Shown: positions 24,903 through 38,600, counted from the first letter of the stretch. The stretch: DNA of 64,000 nt from Phoronis australis (GCA_002633005.1 NMRA01000106.1:167655-231654); one strand, 5' to 3'. Numbers and translations are program-made. Notes: generated from the sequence alone by a model not told the origin.

Positions 24903-25715
24903 TCATGCTATAAGAAGTGAAGAACATGTCAGGCAACCATCTGCCTTCGCCAATTCGGTGGTATCTAATGCAATTCGGCGATGTTTGTTGTAGGATTGCA
25001 AAGTCTTCCAACTTTTTGGTGCAACAATTTCACTCTGATGTACGACCGTGCCGTTTATGAACAGAACGTTGCTAGCCACGTTTTCTTCAACCTCAAAAAA
25101 TTCATAAGAAAATTTGGCTTTCTCCTTGAGTTGCCTTTTAAGGTCTTGTCCGCTTTCTGACTTACTAATTGCGATGGTTTCGTGACTGATCATGGACATA
25201 ACAGATTTAAGATGGAGTCCATTTTCAGGGACTACAAGACTCGTCACGTGATATCTCGGAAATGCTTTCGCCAGAGCATCCACGCCTGCTTCGTTTGTGC
25301 GCTTTGAGATCCCAACGAAGATTTCTCGCCCGCTAAACATAACATCGCCACCTTCGATCGTAGCATTAAGGTCATCAACATCGACCACCTTCAAACACAA
25401 AGGATTCTCGCCAAGAAATCGTCGTGCGTCCACCTCCTCGCCAGCACGGCTTTTGGCGCCCGGGCGACAAATCATGGCTGTTTTGTCGATGACCACGGCG
25501 ACGTCTTCAACAAAGACACAGTCGGGGTATTCTTCTTTGGCTGGTACATCAATTATTTGTAATCCAAGGCCTTTCAAAGTTGCCACATAGTTTTCATGTT
25601 GTTTTCTTGCTTTTTCAATAACTATGTCCGATTCGTTGCTAGAACGTATACACATAGTTTTAAAGCTGTTTGGAATGCCTCTGACTACAGCGTAACGGTA
25701 CTGAAACGAAGCCAT
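24903..25715 (-). CDS. DDAH: Dimethylarginine dimethylaminohydrolase (DDAH), single exon
   Basis: DDAH hydrolyses asymmetric dimethylarginine to citrulline and dimethylamine in the cytosol, relieving inhibition of NO synthase. The 270-residue protein, starting MASFQYRYAVVRGIP, is close to the usual length of about 280. It shows PDCVFVEDVAVV (acidic residues of the guanidino-binding site), TAMICRPGAKSR, NATIEGGDVMFSGREIFVG, SKRTNEAG, GLHLKSVMSM with the catalytic His, and near the end DGCLTCSSLLI with the nucleophilic Cys. The chosen ATG (context ACGATGG) matches the family start; an in-frame ATG nine codons upstream would add a short extension. The frame is uninterrupted, unlike the multi-exon vertebrate genes. 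An intron in the 5' leader is possible (ATATCAG at about 25776). All key residues are present, so it is probably active. Confidence 0.95.
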   Translation of the reverse strand: MASFQYRYAVVRGIPNSFKTMCIRSSNESDIVIEKARKQHENYVATLKGLGLQIIDVPAKEEYPDCVFVEDVAVVIDKTAMICRPGAKSRAGEEVDARRFLGENPLCLKVVDVDDLNATIEGGDVMFSGREIFVGISKRTNEAGVDALAKAFPRYHVTSLVVPENGLHLKSVMSMISHETIAISKSESGQDLKRQLKEKAKFSYEFFEVEENVASNVLFINGTVVHQSEIVAPKSWKTLQSYNKHRRIALDTTELAKADGCLTCSSLLIA

Positions 25716-25775
25716 CGTATTGAAACCTACGGCCAGTGACATAAGGAGTTGCTGTGGTACAGGGTGTCGGAGCAC

Positions 25776-27649
25776 CTGATATCATAACCTCCTGCACGGA
25801 CGCTCATTACCAGCAATACGTAAACTAGGTCATCCGCTAGGTCATCCGCCAGGTTCTCTGCATAAACTAGGTCATCGCTTATGGACCAGTTAGCGCTTCA
25901 CACTCCGCGTGTCTCCTTGAGAGAAGCACCAGGAAGGTTGTTTTACATTTTGTAGCCCAAAATTACCAAAGCTCAATTATATTCCGTTAAAAAGGAAAGA
26001 CAAAACATATTATTACAGATGTCTGGCCAATACCAACAGTCACCACTCGTAAGCAAGTCAAAGCTGTCCTTTTTCAGTTCTCGTAATTGCCTTATCTCGC
26101 ACTACCTCAATCGACTAGTTTTTCGCAATGCAACAATACAATTCTCATAAATTCAACTTGTAATGACTCCTTTCAATTTTAAACCATGCCCAAAGTACTC
26201 GGACACAAATTATTACTAGGTTTAAAGACGTTTTTTCTCTGAAGTGGATCGTAAACAGCTCAGGTGAGTTTTCCTGACATAGTTACGTTGGTTTCAGTGG
26301 CCTAATTTTAGCTCCCATAGGCCCGGTCAAGGGCCAATCCCTGCTTCGTTTTCTCACATGCACTTTCGGGTTTTCAGCGGCGATTCCACTGATTGAAGCG
26401 ACAAAATAAGCCGAAACTTTGGCCATACCATGTTAAACATAATTTTTTCCAATTTTGCTGAAACTTGGCCACGTTTTTAATAAAATACTTATCTATGTTA
26501 TGTGCTATCGGCAAATGTGATTGGTTCATAAATAAGACCCCCACTCTGTGTTTTCTGCGAATCCCATGTATCCTGGAGGGGGCTGACTGAGTGATCTTCG
26601 TGCATGCGCAGTTCACGATTTCAATATTGCTCAGTGGTAATGTATGGTTTCACACGCTATCCGTGACGTCAGGGTGTGATGCCCGCGAACAGCGCGTGAT
26701 CATGGTATATCGCTGCGACAAAAAGTACAGCCGGGACTCAGGTCGAGGTCCATATCATTTACACTGAAGCTCCGCATCATAACAAGCCAATAAAGATTGC
26801 ATAAATGCTTCTGAATAAAAATTTAATGAAAACTATTTAATTCTACATACCGGTAATGTTCTTTGAACATTTTGTAAAAACATGATGAATAGTTACAAGA
26901 TTTGGACAAATTATCAAGTTATAAACTGACCGGAAGCCAATACCTTGGAGACCATCATTTTCCTTATTAGGCCAAAAACATATTTGGTTATGGTTTTTAC
27001 CTCGACTCATTTTGGGACCAGCGCTCGCCGACTAAAAAGAAAAATGTGGCCGCCCGCATCAATTTCAGCCAAGATCTGGTTGTTATTCTTTTAGAAATGT
27101 TGCACAAAAGCCTGTAAACAGTTGTAAGTAAAGTTTGGAACGTTATGTTTTCCAAGCGATGAGCAAAACAAGCAAACCCGCGTCATCTTTGCTCGTCTTA
27201 GGAGGATTTCCTTTTTTAAAAAGTAAGCAACTAGAATATTGCACTACCGACTTGACTTTTCAGAATATCACACACCAAATCCAACTATGATTTTATGGCC
27301 TTATGTGACTTGGACAGATTATTTCAATAATTCTCCACATTGACCGCTCGTACCTTCACACGCAATTCTTTTTAAAAACGTTTTTGGGACGTATAATGCA
27401 GAACTGGTGATTCGATCCCGGAATTTTCTTGTTAGCGTGGCAGCTGTATGAGAATGTCACCGCCATCGAAAGTCTTTTAAAGGAAAATGCCACCCGATTT
27501 AATTAGTCTTTCTTACCGTCTTAATCGGTCTATATCCACATCGCCTCTTATACGGTCGACTCGGCCTCACCTTGCCGAGAGGTGTCGCGTTAACCTGTGA
27601 GGAAGGTGAGAAACGACGCAGCGACGTCAGTGCTTCGTCTGCAGGGTAA
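25776..27649. other. Intergenic DNA upstream of DDAH
   Basis: This contains the DDAH promoter region, though no TATA box was recognised. The minus-strand open frame at 26374-26616 resembles nothing I know. Confidence 0.5.
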
Positions 27650-27941
27650 ATGCCGCTATATTGTGGTGCATCGTTCCCGCTTGTCCCGAACTATGAAGCT
27701 GCGAAGAAAGCGGGTATATCGTTTTTTCGACTTCCTCGAGAGCCCGAAATGCTTAGGAAGTGGCTCGCGGTAGTGAAAAATCAATAAAAGGTACGCTGTT
27801 AATAGCAAGTATGAGGCCGTGAAACATCTCCGTGTCTGTGGCCGGCATTTCGTAGACAGTGATTACTCTCGAATCCCGGCTTACCAAAGAACTATCCATA
27901 TGTTCCGTTGCCTGTGCATGATCACAGCGCCTCGTCTCTAG
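27650..27941 (+). pseudogene. THAP-domain relic with a frameshift
   Basis: From the ATG at 27650 the frame reads MPLYCGASFPLVPNYEA, then GISFFRLPREPEMLRKWL, and stops at 27785-27787. In the +1 frame it continues YAVNSKYEAVKHLRVCGRHF, then VDSDYSRIP, to a stop at 27939-27941. GISFFRLP...KWL and CGRHFVDSDY are the core and the C-x-x-H end of a THAP zinc-binding domain, a DNA-binding module of cellular factors and P-element-type transposases. The second Cys of the first pair is absent and one indel breaks the domain. It is a decayed copy, or less likely a gene with a sequence error. Confidence 0.65.
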
Positions 27942-30269
27942 TATTTCTTGATCAGTGTATTCGGGTTCGAACTGATATCCTGTGAAACCTAACGATCCGA
28001 CCCGTGAAGCCTTCGTCGGATCAATACCAGGTATAGCTCATTGGTCGGATGAGCTCTTGACTAAATCGGGATTGGCGCCGGGCGAGTTGCCATGTGGACG
28101 TTTATTATTCTACGTTCTGTTTCAAAATGAATTATTCTCATCCTAATCAATGCTTATGAAACTGAAACAAAGTCTGTCTCATTAGATACAATTTGTAATG
28201 CCTTCGAGTGCTCGTAAGTGCAAATGTTTTGAGAAGCCAGCAATGAATAAACCACTGCGTTACCGGCTTTTGATGCCGGCAACAACGGTAATTCACCGGG
28301 CACCGAGGACGACTTGGGTGTAAGCGCATGCTAATTCAGTGTTGGCTGACAGAAAGCTGTTGTGAAACAATTACTCGATTTTATATGCTTTGGTCACATG
28401 TTAGGGGAATCTTTATTTAGAAATACAAATACATTATTCAAATCATTGTTACTGTACAACCTTTGCCCTGACGGTCTATGGAAGTGGAACCCGACTTCGC
28501 GGCCCCCGACAAGTAAATAGATTTTCAGTTTTGTGACTAATTCACATAATTAATTGCTTGCACATTATTGTTTCGGCTCACTATTGTAGTCTTTTCGTGA
28601 CTGGAGGTTTAGTTTCCAACTCAAGCTGGTTTATGTTCGTGCCAGTTCCGGCGGCCGCAACGATCAGCCTCATCGGGTTCCAAGCCAGTCGGGCCGGGCG
28701 GAGTCAGTCCGGCCGCGACGCCGGGCCTAGTGATCGGGTTCCTATAGCCACTGGCCGGGATAACAAGCGTTTTGTGTGTTTAGAACTAAAAATTCACAAA
28801 TATAAACATCACAGATCTAGGTTCTATTGTCTGTATTTCACGGAAGAATACTTTGAATTTATCTCCGAACAGACCCCATACTCCTGCTACGGACCTTGGT
28901 AAATTGGCCTGCCGAACTTAAATTGATACAAAATAGATTGTTTTTCGGGTGGCATTCTCCTTTAAGCGTTTTATTTCGCGTTAACAACGTCCAAGAACGC
29001 GATCTGGTATCATTGTTAATAGCTTTGATCGGAAGTGGGTAGTTTACTGTGTTCAAGAAAGTTACAGAAATAATGTTAGCGACAATAGGAAGATTAGTTT
29101 TACATTTAAGCGCTTGTATCCTCTCCTCTGGCTTGTTTCTCCTTGTCGAAGTCAACCCATGATACATTTTAAAACACTTGCAGTTAGCAGGATAAAGAGA
29201 CATCGTTTTGAAGTTGAAAAAACGTATTTTGTGGTTAATGTTAAATTTAATAGACTTCTTGAAGTTTGTTAGTCCGACAGAGCTATACTGAAGCAACAAA
29301 ATCCGTTGGGCTTAGGCGATATTACTACAGATCGCCAATTCTCGCCGTGTCTGCATAGAATTTGCTTCAGGGGCTGCCACTGCGCAGCTAGTAGATTCGA
29401 TTCCACGCTATCTGCTATTTTAACTAAACTAATTACTTTTCTCGCCGAGAATGTACCGTTTTATGTCATCCGACGTCACGTTTGTTTTAAATAAACGTAA
29501 AATACAAACCTAAAAGGACCAAATTCATGCAAACCTGCATAATTGCATCACATGTTTTGCGTTAAAATCGACTTTTATATGACCACAAAATATTTTCTCC
29601 TATAATATAATGATTTGTTCATTTGCCCATNNNNNNNNNNNNNNNNNNNNNNNNNNNNNNNNNNNNNNNNNNNNNNNNNNNNNNNNNNNNNNNNNNNNNN
29701 GAGAGGGAGATAGGGAGGGAGGGAGGGAGGGAGGGAGGGATAGAGAAATTTATTACAGTAACCAGTGTTACTTAATTGTACACTCAGCCCAATGGGTTTT
29801 TGAACACCATTCATACACAATTTGATATGAAGCTCAAAACTTTTAAAGACATTTAAGTGAACAGAACAAGCACAACAATCACAAAATCGTTATGTTAAAA
29901 ACAATGAAGTGAACAATTTCGTGTGTAATTTTTTAAATTAAAAATCGAAAAGGTATTGTTCAGTAGGCTGTATAACACGAATGAATGAGATGCCAAAACA
30001 GAAAAAAAATCAACAGATTCACACTCCAAGATCATGATAATATTACATCAACTTCTAAAAGGTTGCCAAACATTTCCATAAAATGTTGTCAACATTTTAA
30101 AAATCTTAAAAATTTATCCGTTTGAGCAGCTCGTCAGTATTTGCCACCTGAACCCCGTACCTCACCCCCCTTCATCGCAGCCTTGTGTTGAGAATGGTGT
30201 CTTCCGAGCATCAAATCGACTCTTCCCCTAAAATCACGTGACGTACACGGAACTCCTTCAGTCAGATTG
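27942..30269. other. Intergenic DNA with an assembly gap
   Basis: No gene was recognised. Open frames around 28147-28329, 28558-28902 and 28859-29299 have no similarity that I can name. It includes the N gap and the GGGA repeat. Confidence 0.5.
29631..29740. repeat. N gap (29631-29700) followed by (GGGA)n
   Basis: Seventy N bases directly precede GAGGGAGATAGGGAGGGAGG. The gap probably sits inside a purine microsatellite that could not be assembled. Confidence 0.9.
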
Positions 30270-30368
30270 TTTCGCGCGGAAATTTAAAGGGCCAAATTGG
30301 ATTCGCTCGAAATTGTCGAACAGTCTAAACAAAGAAGCTCAAGGTGACAGTTCTTTGTATAGTCTTAG
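30270..30368 (+). other. Possible 5' untranslated exon of the TRAF6-like gene
   Basis: The stretch ends at a perfect donor (TTAG followed by GTAAGT) and lies just downstream of CpG-richer DNA (CGCGCGGAAATTTAAAGGG). Spliced to 32581 it adds no in-frame ATG. Its left limit, the transcription start, is unknown. Confidence 0.4.
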
Positions 30369-31632
30369 GTAAGTTTATGCCGTAGTATAACCACGAATGA
30401 TTGACAAATGGGTGCAAATGTTCTCAGTGAACGGGATCACCGAATGATTCATTCATATTGCCTACTCACACAGCACGCAGTAATTTTCGCAATGCAGTAA
30501 ATCAATCATTTTATAGGTTTCTAAATAGGTTTCACAACACAGAGCGATTGTCTCCTGGTTTAGATAGTGATTCACATTTTCACCTGTTTTGTTTTTGAGG
30601 TGATTGTCGTTAGGTTTAATTCTACTGTAGGATCAGGTCGCAAGTCCGTAATTGTTGATCGTAACATATATGCCTACCTCTGGTTTCAACTCCAGGCGAC
30701 AGCGGTTTCTAAATCGAGGCTAAACTGTAGGCACCAGTCTCGTCCATTGTAAGCATTCCCATGCATTCCCTGACAACTTGCAGGTCAGTTTAATCTACCA
30801 CGGTCTGAGTAGAATACCATTATGAGTCACTGAAGCGGATATCAGAAAACCTTGACTAGTAAACTCCACACAATTGCGATGCGGCCTGAAATTAAGAAAT
30901 GGTAACCGAGATTTTGGCTAAATTAGTCGCACTACAGGGCAACGGAATTTGGCATTTCAACATTGCAAACACTGTCGCATTGTCTGAAAACGCCCCAGCT
31001 TCTTGAAGATATGGGCACTGCAACACCAAAAATTGCTTCAACAAAAGTGGTTTCAGTGGCTGATTTTGGCTAAATACACAGTATAAAACTTTTGGTGGTG
31101 AATTTTAAGTTCAGAGTTAAAAGTTGGGAAAATCATCAGTATAGTCATTGACTTAACAATTTATTTTCACTGTTGTTTTATTGCCTAATTGAATCACTAA
31201 TGTGATAATTTCTCTACTCCAAACTACAGGGCCTTCATATAAACAGCTAACCTTCTTGAGTACATGAGGTCTTATACAGATCTATGGGTGGTGTATAAGG
31301 TGCTAAGTTTCTAATGTGAAGTGTCAACCTATTTTATAATTTCTAGCTGGTGGTCCACTTAAACTGGAGTGACTGGTCAGAAGGGTTAAACAAATGCCTG
31401 TAAGAAACACTGCAGGCTCGCGGTTTTGGCCAAACTTTTGCATATGAAAATGTATCAATTGCTGAGTCAAATCAAACATTTTCGAACTATCATGCCTATG
31501 AACAGGCTATTTCCGCATATAAATAGGCCACTTGCAACACTGCTCCCCTCCACAAAGGACAAAATAGAAACTGTAAGAATCAGTTGCTGAGTCAAATTAA
31601 TCCCTCATCTGAGAATTGAACCTGTACCAGGA

Positions 31633-31870
31633 GCCTGTTCCAAGAAACTGACTTAAGTTCATTTTTGACTTAAGTCTAAGATTTGTCTTAACTTCCAAAC
31701 TTTGAAATGTCCACATCCGGGAAGATAGTCAAAATTAAGACTAAGCTTGTAACAAAACTTAAATCAAACTTAATATCTCTTTCTTGAAATGGTCTTGAGA
31801 CGAATTGAAGTTTTAACGTAAAATTTAGTAAAACTTAAGATTTGTCTTAGCTAAGTCAATTTTGGAATGG
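31633..31870. mobile_element. MITE with GACTTAAGT ends, copy 2
   Basis: It begins CCTGTTCCAAGAAACTGACT and ends CTTAGCTAAGTCAATTTTGG followed by AATGGGCCC, which are imperfect inverted ends. The interior is collinear with the 15222 copy. It lies in the first intron of the TRAF6-like gene. Confidence 0.65.
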
Positions 31871-32612
31871 GCCCCAGACCTGTGGCCGCATAAAGAAGGA
31901 TTCTACACTAACCTTTTATGAGGCATTCAATTTCAGAAGCCAAACACGTTCTCAACATTTCAATTTATTTCAGCCAGTATTTCATTACAGTGAAGACATC
32001 GCTAATGAAATAATTGTGTTGTGCAACTTAGATCAACTTTCACGCTAGGAAGGGTGGACAGCAACATGGTTTTCAAGGTTGATGTAGTTGAGAATCATTG
32101 TTCAACTTCAATTAGATACCATTGAACAATCTGGTTTCCTAGTGAAAATTGAAATTTCCTAATGAAAATTGAATATCGTAAAGAGTCAGTTTGCACAATG
32201 TTTTGTGCATTTTCATCAATGTGATTGACCTGACTGTTCATTTTTTCATCCAGAAGCCTCTGGTACTATGGCTACATTGTCTGGGACAGTTTCTGTACAA
32301 CTAATCTGCTTACAAATCTCACTTGAGCAAAAGTACAAGGTCTCTTACAATGTACACACAACTAATAGCTACTGAGATAATTAGTATGAATTATTACTAA
32401 ACTGTGATCCGCTCATAATTACTTGGATAAAAGTTGTTTTCATCAATTCTGAAGTGGGAGTATAAGAACAAAGCTTTTGCATTAAGTTTTGAAGCCACTT
32501 CCATGAAACAGACCACAGGTCGCCCGCAACAATTTTGCATTTTGTTCCTGGCTGAGGTGTTTGTTTTATTCCGTTTTCAGATTTACATCATTACCATTCA
32601 GCCCACTTTAAC

Positions 32613-35600
32613 ATGTTCCCTAGACAGAGAGACCGGCCTCGTCATGGCAGTTTTCGCTCACCTCTGGCTTACCGCAACAGGACAGTGTCGGAGAATGATG
32701 GGAAAGCCCATGGATATGATGCTTGTTTCCTTAAAGAGCTGGATCAGAAACACACATGTCCTGTCTGCTTGACTGCCATGAACGATCCTGTGCAAACAAA
32801 GTGTGGTCACCGATTTTGCTGTAGCTGTCTACGGAGAGTCTGCGGGTTAATTTAATTAGCATTTTGCAGTATTTGTATTCATAGGCCATTCCATATTTTC
32901 TAGAATGTCCTGAGTCTCATAAAAGTTTGCCAATGTGACAAGCTGAGCATTCAGTTACGGGAAATTGGACCAATGCCCCTACTTCTGTGACAGTCAAAAA
33001 CACAATCCTCCAATAACAAACTTTTATGCCAGGGGGCCTTAATATTTTTGAGTGTGCCTTGTATGCAAATGTTTAGGTGAATTCTGCTGCTATGCTCTGA
33101 AGCCCCCTGAAGGATAAATATAACATTTGATGCAGAGCATGTTTCTGTTAGGGAAGGAGATTTTTAGATACCTGTACTCCTTCTTAATCATTGTTGAATT
33201 CTCGAGGTTTGAAAAACAGCTTTTTGATCTTGGGGAAAGTTAATAATTAAATGTTTTAAAGTATGATAAGCATAACATGCTGTGAATTACAAACTCATCA
33301 GTGGTCAATTCACAGTTGTATTCAAATGCCATCTTCACACATTGAAACTTTTTGGAATAATTCTGTTGAACTAATCAGTTCTGGTACACTTGGCTTAAGA
33401 CAGCTTGCTGATAGTCAATAAATGCACATTGTTATTTGTAATCTTTGCTACCAGTCATGGTTATAGCAAAAGAATGAACTGTTTTTGGCGCTTTCTCAAA
33501 GAGCGTTTAGTTGCCATGTTTAAATGGTGCTTGTTGAGCAAAATACCGCTGTCTCCAGATTTGTAGTTGTCTTTCCAGTGTCTAGTCCGATAGATCAAGT
33601 TTGCTAACTGTGAGCCTTTTTGTCCTATATCACTGATCAATTGACCTATCACAAGCTCCACTCCCTTGCAAAGTTTTGACAAACAAACAATAACTTACCC
33701 GGCAACGTGTTGTTTGTCTGATAAAGTGGCGGTTTGGAAACAAACGTGTGTCAAGAATGCTGCCTTCTCAGTGGTCAGTTAAGCCACATATTTGTTGTTG
33801 TATATTACTCTACCACTCTACCAAGTTGTTGAACTATTTCAGAAGCAGGCGATACTTCAAATGTCCGGTGGACAACACATGGCTGGATTCTCAAGTTGAT
33901 GTGAGTGATAAAAACACACAGGTGCTAGTAATTGATACAAGGGGTCCAGACCTAAATGTACACCTTGGGTACCTTTCATACAAATAGCCTGAAAAGTGCA
34001 AGGTGCCCCTAAATGTATTCACACTTCAATTGACAGGGACTGTATTGGTTTTTTGTCTTTGGAACAGGATTTCAGATTTAACTTCATAAGAGGTGAACCA
34101 AAATGTATACATTGTTTATTAAACTTAGTATAAAGAAGATAAATTGTCTTTGCACTTTTTTTGTTGTTTTCGAGTTTCTGGTAGCATTGCACTATAAATT
34201 TCATTCTTCGAAATTGAGTCGTTTGTTTGCCATCCCAGTGCATTTACAGAGCATGCTCCTACTTTCACAAAGATGTGTAACGTTGCATGCGATAGACCCA
34301 GATTGTGGATTCTGATCCATCAGAACTGAATTTGACGTAGCCAAAATAGCGAATTATGCAATTTTTGTCTTGATCATGGTGTTGTGCCTCATTCAATTAC
34401 ACGTAGTAAACATCTGTGGTGTCAAGTTTCTCCACAAAGCAGTTTACAAACATTTCGCTGTTTCTGTGACCTTCAATCTTCAAATTAATGGGACTCCTCT
34501 CATAGATAGCTTTTCTCATTTAAAGTTGCTGGAACGTTCTTCCTTAGACGAAGGCAGAGACACCTTCATTGCATTGTGAAAACAATAATTTGAAATTTAA
34601 AGTGCACAGCCATTAACAAAACTGGAGATCTGAGAAGTATGTAAATTTTCTTCCACTGAGAGATTGCAGGCTCAAAACCTGAAGAGTTGATGCCAGTCAA
34701 GGTCAATCGTGAGCAAAACTGCTCACTCATCTCGGGAGAGTACATGGCACTGAACTACCGCTATATGAGTAATTTTGGGACACCTGGCATAAAAGCTATT
34801 GGAAAATTTAAAAAATAGGGTAGAAATTCATGTAAAAAACATGTATTGTTATGATTATTTGGTTTATTAAGAGCTTGTGTATGCATTTACGCCTGCTGAT
34901 CTCTTGTTCTCTCTTTCTTCAAACTTTTTTCTTTGCTTGTGTGGTGTTTTCCTTTCTCATGTACATACTTTTCCTCTTGAAAAATCTTCAATTTTCTCAC
35001 AGATGTGTTTACTATAATTACAAACAAAGACATTTGTCTGTGGAAGAGTAAATGGGAAGAGTATTTCATTTGGGGATCAATGTTGGTAGTGTACTCTGTT
35101 TCAAAATTCTGGTATTTGTTTTACTGCTTAAAAGTGTGAAAGAAAACATTTTGTAACTGAGAAGCTGTTCAGCGACATCTTCCTTTAACTGAATCATTGG
35201 TGTCATGAGTAAACCTGGTAATAGTTCATCAAGTGCAGTTGCAACATTCAAGCTCTAAGAACACAGACCGTAATCGTCAGACTTAAAATCTGAATGTAAA
35301 TCTCTGCAGTCACCACTCATGTATTATGGAAGTATATTACAGATGTCATGTGCATAGGTAATTATACAGAGATGGTGGTCGAATGCTTGTAGTCTGTGGT
35401 GCCATCTGTTATGTTGTCAATAATTATCATATGCTCAGTTTTAGGCATTGTTTTCTCTATAACATTTAAAAGAGAATGTAGTATCACAGTCAAACTGTAG
35501 ATTTCCTAATCAGTTTCGTTGACAGTTTTGTTAACAGCTAGTTCAGTAATATTTATGTTAGAGTTTTCATTACGTCAACAGAACACTGTTGGAACAACTT

Positions 35601-38600
35601 TTAATTCAATAGTAGTTTATTTTATGCGTGTTTTGTTCTTGAATATTTTAATTTTTCTCATAGTTATTTGAAGACAATGCCATGAAGCGTGAGATAATGT
35701 CACTTGAGGTAAAGTGTTGTGAAGAAAGCTGCGATTGGAAAGGAGAACTGCGAAAGCTGCAGGTTAGTTGTAAAATAGCTTGAAGATGCAAATTGTTCAG
35801 ATGAATGGTAAAGATTACAAAATACTCTGACAATCAACCATTTTCTGTGCATTTGTTGTCAAAGACACTGTCAACTGCAGTTCTTTTAAACTAAACTACT
35901 TAATATGCAGTGATAATTGCCTAGACTTGCTCAAAATAATTTCTCAGGGGTCGGAAGAACTGACAGTTTGTAATTATTTGGTGATGAAGTTTGCTAAGGA
36001 AGTGGCTGATGACGTAGAAATTGATACGAGCCATTATCAAATATCTCTCCATTCAGTTTAAAAATTAATGCAAATCTTGTTCATTGTTAAATGTTTACCC
36101 AGTCTTGTGTCCTGCATCACAACTGGCTTGCCAGTTATTTACCAAAAAATAACATGGCGAACATGTCCGTCCTGACTGAAATACAAGTCAACGATCTGAA
36201 TCAAAGTACAAAATTTTTAGCTAATCTAACTTTTAATGAGGAATTGTTGTTGACTAATTCAGAAGTCAAAATGTTGAAAATCTATAGTTTCAGTGTGCAA
36301 TATTAGCAAATTATTTCAGCTAGTGTTTTATTTATGAGGGTATTTCCCAGTTCCACACAAAAGAAGCTTAGATCAGAAAACTGGTGACTCCTGAGTAGTT
36401 GTTCAAATTTGTAGATGACTTTACAGTGTGCTGTGAAACCAACCAAATTTCCAAAAGAATGTGCTTTCTGGTTTGAGCAATAGATGAAGTTAATTTACCA
36501 CCACATAATGTGGGGCCTGTTTCAAAGAAAGTGACTTGCTTTTCAGAAATAGTTTTGTGGAGTGCTAGACCAGTCTTCTGACTCTAGTGTTGCAGACCCC
36601 TTGCACGTTGTTGGTGACTCCTTGTTGCCTTGGTAACTCAGCACAAGGAGATCCTGGAATATTTGTAGTCTATTGTGACATTTGACAGCGTTAATACTTG
36701 AAAACTTTCAACTATTGTGTTGCCTTCATCTGCGATTATAAAACTTTTTATCTGCTTCTCCCTGCTGTAACCTGCACTATGTAGGGAAATCCCTGCTCAT
36801 TTCATATTGAATGCCATTCCGTAAGTCCTGGAATCAAATGTCTTTGCTGAGAGTTAAGCGTTGTGGATTCCTTCATTTCCTGAGATTTTTTTGGTCTTTG
36901 TGTACATGTGGAGAACTATCTCGCAAGCAGTCCATGTAAAAGATCCCAGCTTGTTTTGCAGTCTGGTGTCAACTGCATTCCTCTACCTCTTATTTTCTTG
37001 CTCACCATAAAATTTTCTTTTAAATTTTTATGTCTCTGTAATTAAACAGGCAAGCGAAGTTTAGTTTTCATTTGAATTACCAATTGACAATTCAAAAATG
37101 AGTATTACTAAACTTTTCATGTCAATTCTCTTATTGTTTTAGAGCAACTCAAAAATACAAACCTATGATTAAAATGCAAGGTTTGGGCCTTACATTTAGA
37201 TCCCCATTTTTTTAAACCTAGATGAGTCCCTTGGGCTAATGAATTGCATGGTCTGTTTCAGTTCCATGAGAGCAGCTGCGAGCTCATGGTGGTGGAGTGC
37301 AATAACAAGTGTGACACCAAAGTGAAACGTTCCCTGTTGCCAGACCACTATCCATCCTGTCCTATGAGGAAAGTGGATTGCCAACATTGTGAAGAGAAAA
37401 TTTGCTTTGCTAACATGACAGTAAATTACACGTTTTTATTTGTTTGCTCTAAATGACGCCCATTTATGGTTTTGCCTAATGGTAAAACAACGTATTATTT
37501 CTGTGGGTTATTTTGTCTTCACAAACTTTGTTAAATCATCATACATCTTCATCTTTAAAATCTTTGATCTGAAATACATTTTAATGCTGTAATGATGCAG
37601 CTAGGTAGTCTTATGCATGTTAAACGGTTTACATTTGTCTGTTAAGTGATTGAAGTTTGATGATTGCTTCTGTGACTTGATTCACACTCGGACAACTACA
37701 GTTTGAAATCAAAAGTGCTAAACCCTGTTTTTGATTATTTTCAACTGTCATATCTGTAGTATACTCGGCATGCACATTTAGTTGAAGCAAAATTTTATCT
37801 GGACTTGTCAATGGAACTGAATGCGGTATCCAAAAAAGAAAAAAACTGATTCCAAAAGGTAATGGTTGCATCACACTGCACACAAATGCAGCCTTGATTG
37901 AGCCCGGCATGCACTATCCTACCTCAGTGCTTCCTGGGAGTACGGTAGCACACAGTCATTTATTGGATATGTAGGGGATATCACAGGATAATGTTCAGAG
38001 TGAAAAATGTAGATCAGGTTCATTTTTGACCAAACAGCTACAGGTAAGTAAGGGTAGACATATATGACCAGTATAAATTATTGTGGAGTTACATAATTGG
38101 TTAAGGGAAGGGTCAGAAAATTAAACTTTTGATTCTCAACTCTCTTTTTCACCATCAGTTCTCACGGTTCAGGCTATTAAATAGTGCAGATAACCTTTTA
38201 GCTGAGCATTGTAAAATATCAACTTTATCTTTTTTAGGATCTTTATCGAGTTCGGAAATTCACTTTTTGTTTTTGAATTTTATGTTAATCGAATGCAATT
38301 CATTTAAAAGAGAATAATTATTTGCAATCACAAAAAGCAAGAGATTTACTATTTATACGCGCTAACTGCGAAGCGGTACCGAAGCTAGTTTACAGTGAAA
38401 CAACACGTGAGGGTGAGATAAAAGGTCATAATATTATGACAAACTTAACTACTACAGATATCGATGAATATAAAAGTTATATAATATGCTGAGCTGTAAA
38501 GGTGGGTGACAATCTGCCACAGATGCAGCAGAAGGATGCATCTAAGCTAATATTCATGATACACAGAGCCAAAGTTCCGCATGTCTACCCAAAATGGTTG

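Noticed and set aside
25297-25590. Plus-strand 97-codon frame inside DDAH
   Set aside because: Shadow of the DDAH coding sequence.
29575-29825. Open frames across the N gap and GGGA repeat
   Set aside because: Gap and low-complexity artefacts.
33461-33682. Minus-strand frame in a TRAF intron with LLNKHHLNMATKRSLRKRQK
   Set aside because: No recognisable family; on the opposite strand to the gene and without splice or repeat support.
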